From DASSUW01 sp963789005 (GTDB taxonomy: Bacteria > Actinomycetota > Thermoleophilia > Solirubrobacterales > Solirubrobacteraceae), in NCBI GenBank assembly GCA_963789005.1, contig CAWBIZ010000011.1, positions 248,001-312,000 on the forward strand: a stretch of DNA of 64,000 nt, written 5' to 3'. Under the pieces are notes generated by a model. That model had not been told where the DNA came from and made no database searches. It saw only the letters and a program-made list of their open reading frames with translations. Each line of letters begins with the position of its first letter. The stretch's first letter is position 1. The translations under genes were made by a program, and so were the position numbers. Positions 32,511 through 39,960 of the stretch are shown piece by piece.

Positions 32511-33311
32511 TCACACCCGTTCCTCGCGCAAGGACTCGTCCACGTCCACCTTCATCCACGGCGGCGCGGTCGTCCCGAGCCGCGTGACGAGGTAGATGTG
32601 CGCGCCGATCAGCGCCGCCATCAGGCCGGGGATCAGGAGCATGTGGATGGCGTAGAAGCGCGACAGCGTGGTGGCCCCGAAGTCCGCCCCCCCGCGCAGG
32701 AAGTCACCCAGGTACGGCCCCACGATCGGGCCCGAGGCCGTGATGTTGGCGGCCACGATCGTCGCCCAGTAGGAGCGTTGGTCGAACGGCAGCAGGTAGC
32801 CGGTCAGCGACATCACGAACGTGAGCACCAGCAGCACGAAACCGATGATCCAGTTCAGCTCGCGCGGGTACTTGTAGGCGCCGAAGAAGAACACCCGCGC
32901 CATGTGCAGGAAGATGAAGATGACCATCACGGTCGATCCCCACTTGTGCATCCCGCGCACGAACTCGCCGAGGAAGATCTCGTTCGTGATCCGGCGCGTG
33001 GACTCGTAGGCGTCGGTGGCCGACGGGTTGTAGTACATCGCCAGGAACACGCCGGTGACCGCCTGCGAGAGGAAGGCGAACAGCGTCGCCGAGCCCAGCG
33101 TGTAGAACCAGTTGGTGCCCTTCGGCACCTTGCGGAACATGACCCAGCGCAGCCCGGCCGAGATCGACGTGCGCTCGTCGACCCAGTCGGCCGCGTGGAT
33201 CCCGGCCTCCTTGGCCTCGTCGAGCGGCTTGCGCTTCTCCTCGCCTGGCCGGCGCGGCCGCGGGACGAGGTTGGGCGGGAGTGGGAGCGGAAGCTTCGGG
33301 AGCTTGGGCAT
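32511..33311 (-). CDS. qcrB: Menaquinol:cytochrome c reductase, cytochrome b6-like subunit QcrB
   Basis: The 266-residue protein has a Pro/Lys-rich start and four helices like cytochrome b6, not the eight of bc1 cytochrome b. Heme ligands are in GMHKWGSTVMVIFIFLHMAR (13 residues between His) and AIHMLLIPGLMAALIGAH (14 residues, as in b6f). The Cys that holds the extra heme in b6 and Bacillus QcrB (FYCLGG) is Thr here (WFYTLGSATLF). It lies between qcrA and qcrC. Confidence 0.93.
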   Translation of the reverse strand: MPKLPKLPLPLPPNLVPRPRRPGEEKRKPLDEAKEAGIHAADWVDERTSISAGLRWVMFRKVPKGTNWFYTLGSATLFAFLSQAVTGVFLAMYYNPSATDAYESTRRITNEIFLGEFVRGMHKWGSTVMVIFIFLHMARVFFFGAYKYPRELNWIIGFVLLVLTFVMSLTGYLLPFDQRSYWATIVAANITASGPIVGPYLGDFLRGGADFGATTLSRFYAIHMLLIPGLMAALIGAHIYLVTRLGTTAPPWMKVDVDESLREERV

Positions 33312-33313
33312 GG

Positions 33314-33997
33314 CTAGTCCAGCTTGGGCGTCGAGAAGCGCCCGGGGTAGACGTACTGCCCGATGCCGTCGAGCGGCTGGGCCGGATCGCGGAAGCTCGG
33401 GAAGCGCTTGAACTCGGAGTTGACCGAGTAGCGCGGGCCGACCTCCACGACGTTGTTGCGGACTCGGGTGTAGAAGCGATCGAGCGGGCGCACCGGGGGA
33501 CCGCCGGAGACGCTGCCGGTGAAGTCGTAGACGCCGCCGTGGCACGGGCAGATGAAGCGCGCCGAGGCCTCGACGAAGCGGACCGGGCAGCCGAGGTGCA
33601 TGCAGCGCGTCGACACTGCGATGTAGTTCCCGCCGCCGGGGATGTTCGGGTCCTTCGCGCCGTCGATGTCCTCGTTGTAGGCGCGCATGTAGACGGTGGT
33701 CTTGCCGACCTCGCCGATGCCCTGCGTGCTCGTGATGACCTTGGGGATGTACGTGTCGTTCGGGAACTCGTCAGGCGCGCCGACGGCCTCCCAGGTCGCC
33801 GGTGGGCGCTCGAAGATCGCCGAGCCGACGGCGAAGCCGAGCGCCGGGAGCGTGAACGCAGCGACGGCGATCCCGCCGCCGGTCTGGACCGCGAGCCCCA
33901 TCAGGCGCCGGCGCGTGACCGTTTCTCCCTCGAACGATCCCGGGATCTGCCGGTCGGCCGTGTACTTCGACCTCGGTGTACGACGGGGCTGGGGCAC
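33314..33997 (-). CDS. qcrA: Rieske iron-sulfur subunit QcrA, probable Tat substrate
   Basis: The [2Fe-2S] site is RCMHLGCPV and CPCHGGVYDF (two Cys, two His), with the following GPPVRPLDRF. The N-terminus has a twin-arginine-like signal (VTRRRLMGLAVQTGGGIAVA), suggesting Tat insertion. GTG 33997 is preferred because TAATCT lies 11 nt before it; a GTG at 34060 would add 21 unlikely residues. It is the first gene of the qcr-men operon. Confidence 0.93.
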   Translation of the reverse strand: MPQPRRTPRSKYTADRQIPGSFEGETVTRRRLMGLAVQTGGGIAVAAFTLPALGFAVGSAIFERPPATWEAVGAPDEFPNDTYIPKVITSTQGIGEVGKTTVYMRAYNEDIDGAKDPNIPGGGNYIAVSTRCMHLGCPVRFVEASARFICPCHGGVYDFTGSVSGGPPVRPLDRFYTRVRNNVVEVGPRYSVNSEFKRFPSFRDPAQPLDGIGQYVYPGRFSTPKLD

Positions 33998-34008
33998 GGA
34001 CGAGGCGA

Positions 34009-34014
34009 AGATTA
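34009..34014 (-). promoter_or_regulatory. qcrA operon -10 element TAATCT
   Basis: Read on the minus strand, TAATCT ends 11 nt before the chosen qcrA GTG, with no Shine-Dalgarno between. The spacing matches the other leaderless-type promoters in this window. Confidence 0.4.
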
Positions 34015-34049
34015 TCGACCCGGAGGCCCCGAGCGGGGGGTCGCCCGGC

Positions 34050-34502
34050 CTACCCGGCACCCCGCCACGCGGCCTTCGTGGCCTCGTGGTCCGGGGGCGG
34101 ACCCTCGCCGACCGCGCGCGCGCCCGCTTCCCACACGGCGCCCGCGCGCTCGGGGTCGTCCTCGGCGTGGGCCTGGGCGGTGAGCGAGATCACGTCGGCG
34201 AGCTCGGCCACCGCCTCGAGGTCGCCCAGCTCGGCCAGGCGGGCGAGGCCGAGGGCGTACAGGCGGTCACCGGCCAGCAGCGCGAGGTCGGGGTCGTCGG
34301 GGCGCACGACGCGGCCGGACGCGTAGTGCAGGAGGTAGCCCTCGCGGATGGCCTCGACGAGCAGCCCGTACTCCTCCTCGTGGCCGTTCGTGCGCGCGCC
34401 GGCGCGGGCGACCTGCGCGGCCGAGCCGGTGGGCGCGACGGCGCCGGCGAGCAGCCCGCCGCCAGCGCGGACCTCGTCGGCCAGGCGGTCGAGCGAGCTC
34501 AT
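34050..34502 (-). CDS. Helical protein of unknown function
   Basis: The 150-residue soluble protein is not recognised. It is Ala/Glu/Leu-rich and mostly alpha-helical, with a conserved-looking centre EEYGLLVEAIREGYLLHYAS and GDRLYALGLARLAELGDLEA. It has no signal peptide or membrane helix. It lies between hemL and qcrA on the same strand, so it may be transcribed with either. The start is ATG 34502; an in-frame ATG at about 34517 is possible. Confidence 0.65.
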   Translation of the reverse strand: MSSLDRLADEVRAGGGLLAGAVAPTGSAAQVARAGARTNGHEEEYGLLVEAIREGYLLHYASGRVVRPDDPDLALLAGDRLYALGLARLAELGDLEAVAELADVISLTAQAHAEDDPERAGAVWEAGARAVGEGPPPDHEATKAAWRGAG

Positions 34503-34560
34503 GAGTCTGCTCCGCATGGCCGCGCCGGACCAACCGATCCGAGCGAGCCGGTCCGCCGCG

Positions 34561-35844
34561 TCATGCGATCTCGCTGAACGCCGCCGCCGCGGCCTCGACG
34601 GTGCGGGCAACGTGCTCGCTCGTGTGGACGAGCGACGGGAACCAGGCCTCGAACTGCGACGGCGGCGGGTAGACGCCGCGCGCCAGCAGCGCGCGGCACC
34701 AGGCGCCGTAGGCCTCGGTGTCGCAGGCGGCCGCGCCGGCATAGTCGGTGGGCGCCTCCTCGGCGAAGAAGACCGTCAGCAGCCCGGTGGTGTGGGTCAC
34801 GGAGACGGGCCGCCCGGACGCCGCCTCGCGCAGGCCGTCGGCGAGCTCGGCCGTGATGCTCGAGAGCGTGAGGTAGGACTCCTCGTCGAGCAGCTCGAGC
34901 GCGGCGCGGCCGGCGGCCACGGCCAGCGGGTTGCCGCTCAGCGTGCCGGCCTGGTAGACGTCGCCGGCGGGCGCCACGAGGTTCATCAGCGACGCCGGGC
35001 CGCCGTAGGCCGCGGCCGGCAGGCCGCCGCCGAGCACCTTGCCCATCACGGTCAGGTCGGGGAGCACGTCGCACAGCTCCTGGGCGCCGCCGCGGGCGAT
35101 CCGGAAGCCGGTGATGACCTCGTCGAACACGAGCAGCGCGCCGGACTCCGTGCACAGCTCGCGCAGCAACTCGAGGAAGCCGGTTGCGGGCGGGACGAGC
35201 CCCATGTTGGCCGGGTACGGCTCGCACAGCGCCGCGGCCAGGTCGTGCTCGGCGAACGCGGCGCGGAGGGCGGCCACGTCGTTCCACGGCACCACGACCG
35301 TCTGCGCCGCCGCCGCGGCGGGCACGCCGGGCGACGCGGGGATGCCCTGCGTGGCGAGCCCGGAGCCGGCCTGCGCGAGCAGCCCGTCGACGTGGCCGTG
35401 ATAGGCGCCCGCGAACTTGAGCACCGTGTCGCGGCCGGTGGCCGCCCGCGCGAGCCGCACGACGCTCATCGCCGCCTCGGTCCCCGAGGAGGTCATGCGC
35501 AGCACGTCGACCGCCGGCATGCGGGCGCACACCAGCTCGGCGAGCTCGACCTCGCCGGCCGTCGGGGCGCCGAACGTCGTCCCGCGCGCCGCGGCGTTCA
35601 CGACCGCCGCGAGGATGTCGGGGTGCGCGTGACCGTGGATCAGCGGGCCCCACGAGCACACGTAGTCGACGTAGGTGTTGCCGTCGACGTCGAAGATCTC
35701 GGCGCCCTCGGCGCGGTCGACGAAGATCGGGTCGCGGCCGATCGCGCGCATCGCGCGCACCGGCGAGTTCACGCCGCCCGGCAGCACGTTGACCGCCCGC
35801 CGGTAGAGCTCGGCGGAGCGGACGTCGGAGATGGAGGTCGTCAG
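34561..35844 (-). CDS. hemL: Glutamate-1-semialdehyde 2,1-aminomutase
   Basis: HemL makes 5-aminolevulinate in the C5 heme pathway. The PLP enzyme of about 427 residues has VLPGGVNSPVRAM, CSWGPLIHGHAHPDI, SSGTEAAMSVVRLARA, KFAGAYHGHVDGLL, LLVFDEVITGFRI, and the PLP lysine in VMGKVLGGGLPAAA. No ATG/GTG/TTG precedes the conserved N-terminus. CTG at 35844 overlaps the preceding stop as CTGA, with AGGAG 5 nt upstream, so CTG is the probable start codon. Confidence 0.92.
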   Translation of the reverse strand: MTTSISDVRSAELYRRAVNVLPGGVNSPVRAMRAIGRDPIFVDRAEGAEIFDVDGNTYVDYVCSWGPLIHGHAHPDILAAVVNAAARGTTFGAPTAGEVELAELVCARMPAVDVLRMTSSGTEAAMSVVRLARAATGRDTVLKFAGAYHGHVDGLLAQAGSGLATQGIPASPGVPAAAAAQTVVVPWNDVAALRAAFAEHDLAAALCEPYPANMGLVPPATGFLELLRELCTESGALLVFDEVITGFRIARGGAQELCDVLPDLTVMGKVLGGGLPAAAYGGPASLMNLVAPAGDVYQAGTLSGNPLAVAAGRAALELLDEESYLTLSSITAELADGLREAASGRPVSVTHTTGLLTVFFAEEAPTDYAGAAACDTEAYGAWCRALLARGVYPPPSQFEAWFPSLVHTSEHVARTVEAAAAAFSEIA

Positions 35845-36905
35845 CTGTGCTCCTGTTCCCAGCGCCGGAAGGCGTCGGTGAAGTAGAGCATCCGCACCTT
35901 CTTGAACTCGGTCGAGGAGTACAGCGTCGCCCGCTCGCCGATTCCCGTGGCCTCGGCGATCGAGTCGAGGATCGCGTCGCACTCCTCCTTCGATCGCCCG
36001 TGGGCCATCGTGAAGACCGAGTACGGCCAGTCGGCGTAGGTCGGGCGCTGGTAGCAGTGCGACACGCCGCGGAAGGCGGCCATCCGCTTGCCGATCTGGA
36101 GCACCTCGTCCTCGGGCACCTTCCACACGCCCATCCCGTTGGCGGAGAAGCCCGCGCGGCGGTGGAAGAGGATCGCGGCCACGCGGCGCAGGCCGTCGCG
36201 CTCCTGCAGCGAGCCGAGCCGCGCGAGGACCTCCTCCTGCGAGGTGCCGAGCCGTTCGGCGGCGGGCGCATAGGGCTCGGGGACGACCGGCATCGGGCCC
36301 TGGGTGGCGCGGATCGTCTCGACGTCCTCGTCGGACAGCTCGATCGGGTCGAGCTCGCGCGGCTCGACCACCTCGCCGGCGGTCGACAGCGCGTCCGTGC
36401 CGGCCTCCATCTCGAGGTCCATGCGGATCTTGAAGAGCTTGAGCGTCGGCAGCTGGCGGATCGACTCGGCGCCGGTCTCGCGTTGCAGCACGTCGAGCGT
36501 TCCCTGCAGCCCGAGCTTCGAGCCCGGCTCGGTGGCGATCGTGAACCACAGGTTGAAGTCGTGGTTGCGCAGGTAGTTGTGGGTGACGCCCGGGTGCGAG
36601 TTGATGAGCTTCGCGGCGCGGTGCGGGTTGTCCGAGTCGACCTTGGCCGCCACCAGCATCGACTGGTAGCCGAGCGCGCGCGTGTCGAAGATCGGCGTGA
36701 TCTCGCGGATGATGCGCTTGTCGAGCAGTCGCGCGACGCGCGTGAGGACCTCGTCCTCGGTCAAGCCGGCGAGCCCGGCCACGTGGGCGAACGGCCGCGT
36801 CGTGAGCGCGAAGCTGCCCTGCATCAGGTTGAGGAGCTTCTTGTCCGCCTCGTCGAGCGGGATCGCCGCCCCGTCGCGGCGGGAGCGGACCTTCACTGAA
36901 GCCAT
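35841..36905 (-). CDS. Fused AhbA-AhbB-type siroheme decarboxylase (Lrp/AsnC fold)
   Basis: The 354-residue protein holds two Lrp/AsnC-like modules. The first (about 18-170) has LTTRPFAHVAGLAGLTEDEV and GVTHNYLRNHDFNLWFTI, the AhbA pattern. The second (about 195-350) has AGFSANGMGVWKVPEDEV and VSHCYQRPTYADWPYSVFTM, the AhbB pattern with its His and Tyr. AhbAB removes two carboxyls from siroheme in the alternative heme route. Databases often label such proteins transcriptional regulators. It overlaps hemB by 13 nt and hemL by 4 nt, which supports a heme role. Confidence 0.82.
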   Translation of the reverse strand: MASVKVRSRRDGAAIPLDEADKKLLNLMQGSFALTTRPFAHVAGLAGLTEDEVLTRVARLLDKRIIREITPIFDTRALGYQSMLVAAKVDSDNPHRAAKLINSHPGVTHNYLRNHDFNLWFTIATEPGSKLGLQGTLDVLQRETGAESIRQLPTLKLFKIRMDLEMEAGTDALSTAGEVVEPRELDPIELSDEDVETIRATQGPMPVVPEPYAPAAERLGTSQEEVLARLGSLQERDGLRRVAAILFHRRAGFSANGMGVWKVPEDEVLQIGKRMAAFRGVSHCYQRPTYADWPYSVFTMAHGRSKEECDAILDSIAEATGIGERATLYSSTEFKKVRMLYFTDAFRRWEQEHS

Positions 36906-37864
36906 CGCGCGACGTCCTTCGCGTGGTAGGTGATCACGATGTCGGCGCCGGCGCGCCGGATGCCGGTCAGGGCCTCGAGCACGGCCGCGCGCTCGTCGAT
37001 CAGTCCCTGCGCGGCGGCCGCCTTGACCATCGCGTACTCGCCGCTCACGTTGTACGCGGCAACCGGCGCGTCGGTGCTCTCGCGAACGCGCCGGATCACG
37101 TCGAGGTACGGGAGCGCGGGCTTGACCATCACGACGTCGGCGCCCTCGGCGACGTCGAGCGCCACCTCGCGCAGCGCCTCGCGGGCGTTGGCCGGATCCA
37201 TCTGGTAGCCGCGCCGGTCCCCCGTCTGCGGGGTCGAGCCGGCGGCCTCGCGGAACGGCCCGTAGAAGGCGGAGGCGAACTTCGCGCTGTAGGCGATGAT
37301 CGGCGTCTCGGCGAGGCCGTGCTCGTCGAGCGCGGCCCGCAGCGCGCCGACCCGCCCGTCCATCATGTCGCTCGGCGCCACCGCGTCGGCGCCGGCCTCG
37401 GCCTGGGCGACCGCGGTGCGCGCCAGCAGGTCGAGCGTGGCGTCGTTGTCGACCACGCCGTCCGCGCGCAGCACGCCGCAGTGGCCATGGCTCGTGTACT
37501 CGCACAGGCAGAGGTCGGTGACGACCAGCAGGTCCGGGTGGGCGGCCTTGATCGCGCGCGTGGCGAGCTGGACGACGCCCTCGTCGTCCCAGGCCCCGGA
37601 GCCCTGCTCGTCCTTGTCGGCGGGCAGGCCGAACAGCAGCACGCCCGGGATGCCGAGCCCGGCGGCGATCCCGGCCTCCTCGACGGCGCCGTCGATCGAC
37701 AGGTGGTCGACGCCGGGCAGCGACGGGATGGGCGTCCGCCGCTCCCCGCCGGCCACCACGAACATCGGCAGGATCAGATGGGAGACCGACAGCTCGGTCT
37801 CGCGCACCAGGCCGCGCAGGAGGCCGGTGCGGCGGAGCCGCCGGAGTCTGGTTGCGGGGAACAC
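36893..37864 (-). CDS. hemB: Porphobilinogen synthase (delta-aminolevulinic acid dehydratase)
   Basis: The 323-residue enzyme condenses two aminolevulinates. It has the zinc-type Cys motif TDLCLCEYTSHGHCG, MMDGRVGALR, the first active lysine in YSAKFASAFYGPFR and the Schiff-base lysine in VMVKPALPYLD. GTG 37864 is chosen; TAGACT lies 8 nt before it (minus strand, 37878-37873), so it may be leaderless. It heads the hemB-ahbAB-hemL operon. Confidence 0.95.
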   Translation of the reverse strand: MFPATRLRRLRRTGLLRGLVRETELSVSHLILPMFVVAGGERRTPIPSLPGVDHLSIDGAVEEAGIAAGLGIPGVLLFGLPADKDEQGSGAWDDEGVVQLATRAIKAAHPDLLVVTDLCLCEYTSHGHCGVLRADGVVDNDATLDLLARTAVAQAEAGADAVAPSDMMDGRVGALRAALDEHGLAETPIIAYSAKFASAFYGPFREAAGSTPQTGDRRGYQMDPANAREALREVALDVAEGADVVMVKPALPYLDVIRRVRESTDAPVAAYNVSGEYAMVKAAAAQGLIDERAAVLEALTGIRRAGADIVITYHAKDVARWLQ

Positions 37865-37880
37865 GACCCCCGAGTCTAGG

Positions 37881-39233
37881 TCAGCCAAGACGTCTGACCG
37901 CGAGCCGCGCCACCGCAAAGAAGCCGACGGCCAGCGCGAGCAGGTGCAGGATGGGCGTGAGCAACTCACCCCCGTTGATCGCGCCGTCGAGCGCGCGCAG
38001 CGACGGCTTGAACGGGAACAGGCCCGACGCGACGTTGACGGCGTCGTAGAGGCCGGGGCTCACGCTGCCCGAGGGCACGAGCCCGAGGAAGACGATCGGG
38101 AGCACGAGCAGGATCGCGAGCAGCGACGCGGCGCGCACCTCGCGCGCCAGCCCGCCGATGGCGACGCCCATCGCCGCGAAGCCGATCGCTCCGCCCGCGA
38201 GCGCGGCCAGCCAGGCCGGCACGCGGCTCCAGTCGAGCCCGACGAACGCCGCCAGCCCGCACAGCATCAGCAGCGTGACCGCGAGCGCGCACAGCGCGCT
38301 CAGCACGACCTTCTCCAGCAGCAGCGACGTCCGCGAGACGAGCCCCCGGACCAGCCGCGAGAAGGCCTGCTCCTCGCGCTCGAGCGCCAGCAGCCCGGCC
38401 GCCAGCAGCAGCGTGACGAGCATCAGCGAGACGGCGACGGCCACCGCGACCGCGAACGCGTCGAGCGGGGTGCGGCTGCCGTTGACCACGGTCTGCTCGA
38501 CCTGCACCGGCGAGCCGATCGAGGCGAGGATCGGCTGCGAGACGTCGAGGTTCTCGCCCGCCAGCCGCGCGAAGCGCGACACCTGCTCGAGCGCCACCCG
38601 CTCGGGCGCGCCGCGCGGCAGGCCCTGGGCGACGCTGTCGATGATCGCGCGCGAGCGCTCGAGCCCGAGGATCTCGATCGCGCCCACGAGCGGCAGCTCG
38701 ACGTCGCCGCCACGCACGATCACGTCGATGTAGCGCGCCGCCTCGCGCAGCACCGCGTCCGACAGCGCGTCGTTGGCTTCGGCCAGCTGGGCCTCGATCG
38801 TGGCCTCGACGAAACGCCGCTTCACCGGGTCCTCGGCGTTGTAGTAGACCTCGACCGTGGGCGGGTCGCCGCCGCCGAGCCCGAGCGTCGCCCGCAGGCG
38901 CTCGGTGGCGTCCTCGGGCAGCACGAGCGCGCCCAGCGCGTCGCCGGAGCGGACCTTCTCGATCGCCTCCTCGCGCGTGTCGACCATGATCGGGTCGATC
39001 TCGGCGAACAGGCGGCCGGCGTAGTCGGCGGCGTCGAGCGTGCGGCCGCCGACCGAGAACTCGCTCTCGCCCGGTGGCACGAGGTTGGCGAACGCGACGC
39101 GCGGCTTCTCGGGCCCGCCCGAGAGCGCGAGGCCGAACAGCACCGCGATCACCACCGGGTAGATCACGAGCAGCGCCACCAGCAGCGGCGAGCGGCGCAG
39201 GATCTGGAGGTCCTTGAGCAGCAGCCAGCGCAC
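37881..39233 (-). CDS. ABC-2-type transporter permease
   Basis: The 450-residue protein has one N-terminal helix (about 17-37), a large extracytoplasmic domain of about 200 residues (Val/Asp-rich, like YhgE/ABC-2 exporters), and five to six C-terminal helices (about 265-445). It pairs with the ATPase encoded just upstream, 40 nt away. The layout is typical of drug or envelope-lipid exporters of the ABC-2 family. The substrate is unknown. GTG start. Confidence 0.88.
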   Translation of the reverse strand: MRWLLLKDLQILRRSPLLVALLVIYPVVIAVLFGLALSGGPEKPRVAFANLVPPGESEFSVGGRTLDAADYAGRLFAEIDPIMVDTREEAIEKVRSGDALGALVLPEDATERLRATLGLGGGDPPTVEVYYNAEDPVKRRFVEATIEAQLAEANDALSDAVLREAARYIDVIVRGGDVELPLVGAIEILGLERSRAIIDSVAQGLPRGAPERVALEQVSRFARLAGENLDVSQPILASIGSPVQVEQTVVNGSRTPLDAFAVAVAVAVSLMLVTLLLAAGLLALEREEQAFSRLVRGLVSRTSLLLEKVVLSALCALAVTLLMLCGLAAFVGLDWSRVPAWLAALAGGAIGFAAMGVAIGGLAREVRAASLLAILLVLPIVFLGLVPSGSVSPGLYDAVNVASGLFPFKPSLRALDGAINGGELLTPILHLLALAVGFFAVARLAVRRLG

Positions 39234-39273
39234 GTCAGTGGTTCGCCCCGTCGGGGGTTGCGGGAGCGAGCAC

Positions 39274-39960
39274 CTAGTGGCCCTTGTCGTGCAGGAAGCG
39301 AACGAAGGCGGTCTCGAAGTCGGGCGCCGCCGCGGCCGCGCCGGTGGCCGTCTCGAGCTCGGCCGGCGTGCCGGTGAACAGCAGCTCGCCGTCGGCCAGC
39401 ACGAGCAGGCGGTCGGCATGGCGCTCGGCCTCGCCGACGTCGTGGGTCGAGAACAGCACCGTGGTGCCGAGCGCCGACAGGAACTGCCACAGGCGGTCCC
39501 GCTGGCGCGGGTCGAGCGAGGCCGACGGCTCGTCGAGCAGCAGCACCGCGGGCTCGGCCAGCAGCCCGAGCGCGATGTTCACCCGCTGGCGGTTGCCGCC
39601 CGACAGCCGGCTCACCTCGTCGGTCGCCCGCTCGCGCAGGTCGGTCTGCGCGAGCATCCGCTCGACGGTCCACTCGACGTCCGCGACGCGCTCCAGCCGC
39701 GCGAACAGGCGCAGGTTCTCGGCGACGGAGAGCTTCGAATAGAGCGCCGGATGCTGTGGGACCCAGCCGACGTCGCCGGCGTCGAGCGAGACCGTGCCCG
39801 ACGTCGGCGCGAGCGCGCCCGCGAGGATCTGCAGCAGCGTCGTCTTGCCGGCCCCGTTTGGCCCGATGACCGCGACCTTCTCCCCGACTGCGACGTCGAA
39901 CGACACGCCGCGCAGCGCCTCTCTCGCGCCGTAGCGCTTGACGATCTCGTCGGCGCGCAT
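39274..39960 (-). CDS. ABC transporter ATP-binding protein
   Basis: The 228-residue ATPase has Walker A GPNGAGKTTLLQ, Q-loop VPQHPALYS, signature LSGGNRQRVNIAL, Walker B VLLLDEPSASLDP and the H-loop FSTHDVGEAERHADR. It powers the ABC-2 permease downstream. It starts directly after the stop of the AI-2E-family gene. Confidence 0.95.
   Translation of the reverse strand: MRADEIVKRYGAREALRGVSFDVAVGEKVAVIGPNGAGKTTLLQILAGALAPTSGTVSLDAGDVGWVPQHPALYSKLSVAENLRLFARLERVADVEWTVERMLAQTDLRERATDEVSRLSGGNRQRVNIALGLLAEPAVLLLDEPSASLDPRQRDRLWQFLSALGTTVLFSTHDVGEAERHADRLLVLADGELLFTGTPAELETATGAAAAAPDFETAFVRFLHDKGH

Noticed and set aside
35841..36905. Simple Lrp/AsnC transcription regulator
   Set aside because: Two full modules, AhbA/AhbB-specific motifs and overlap with hemB and hemL fit siroheme decarboxylase better.
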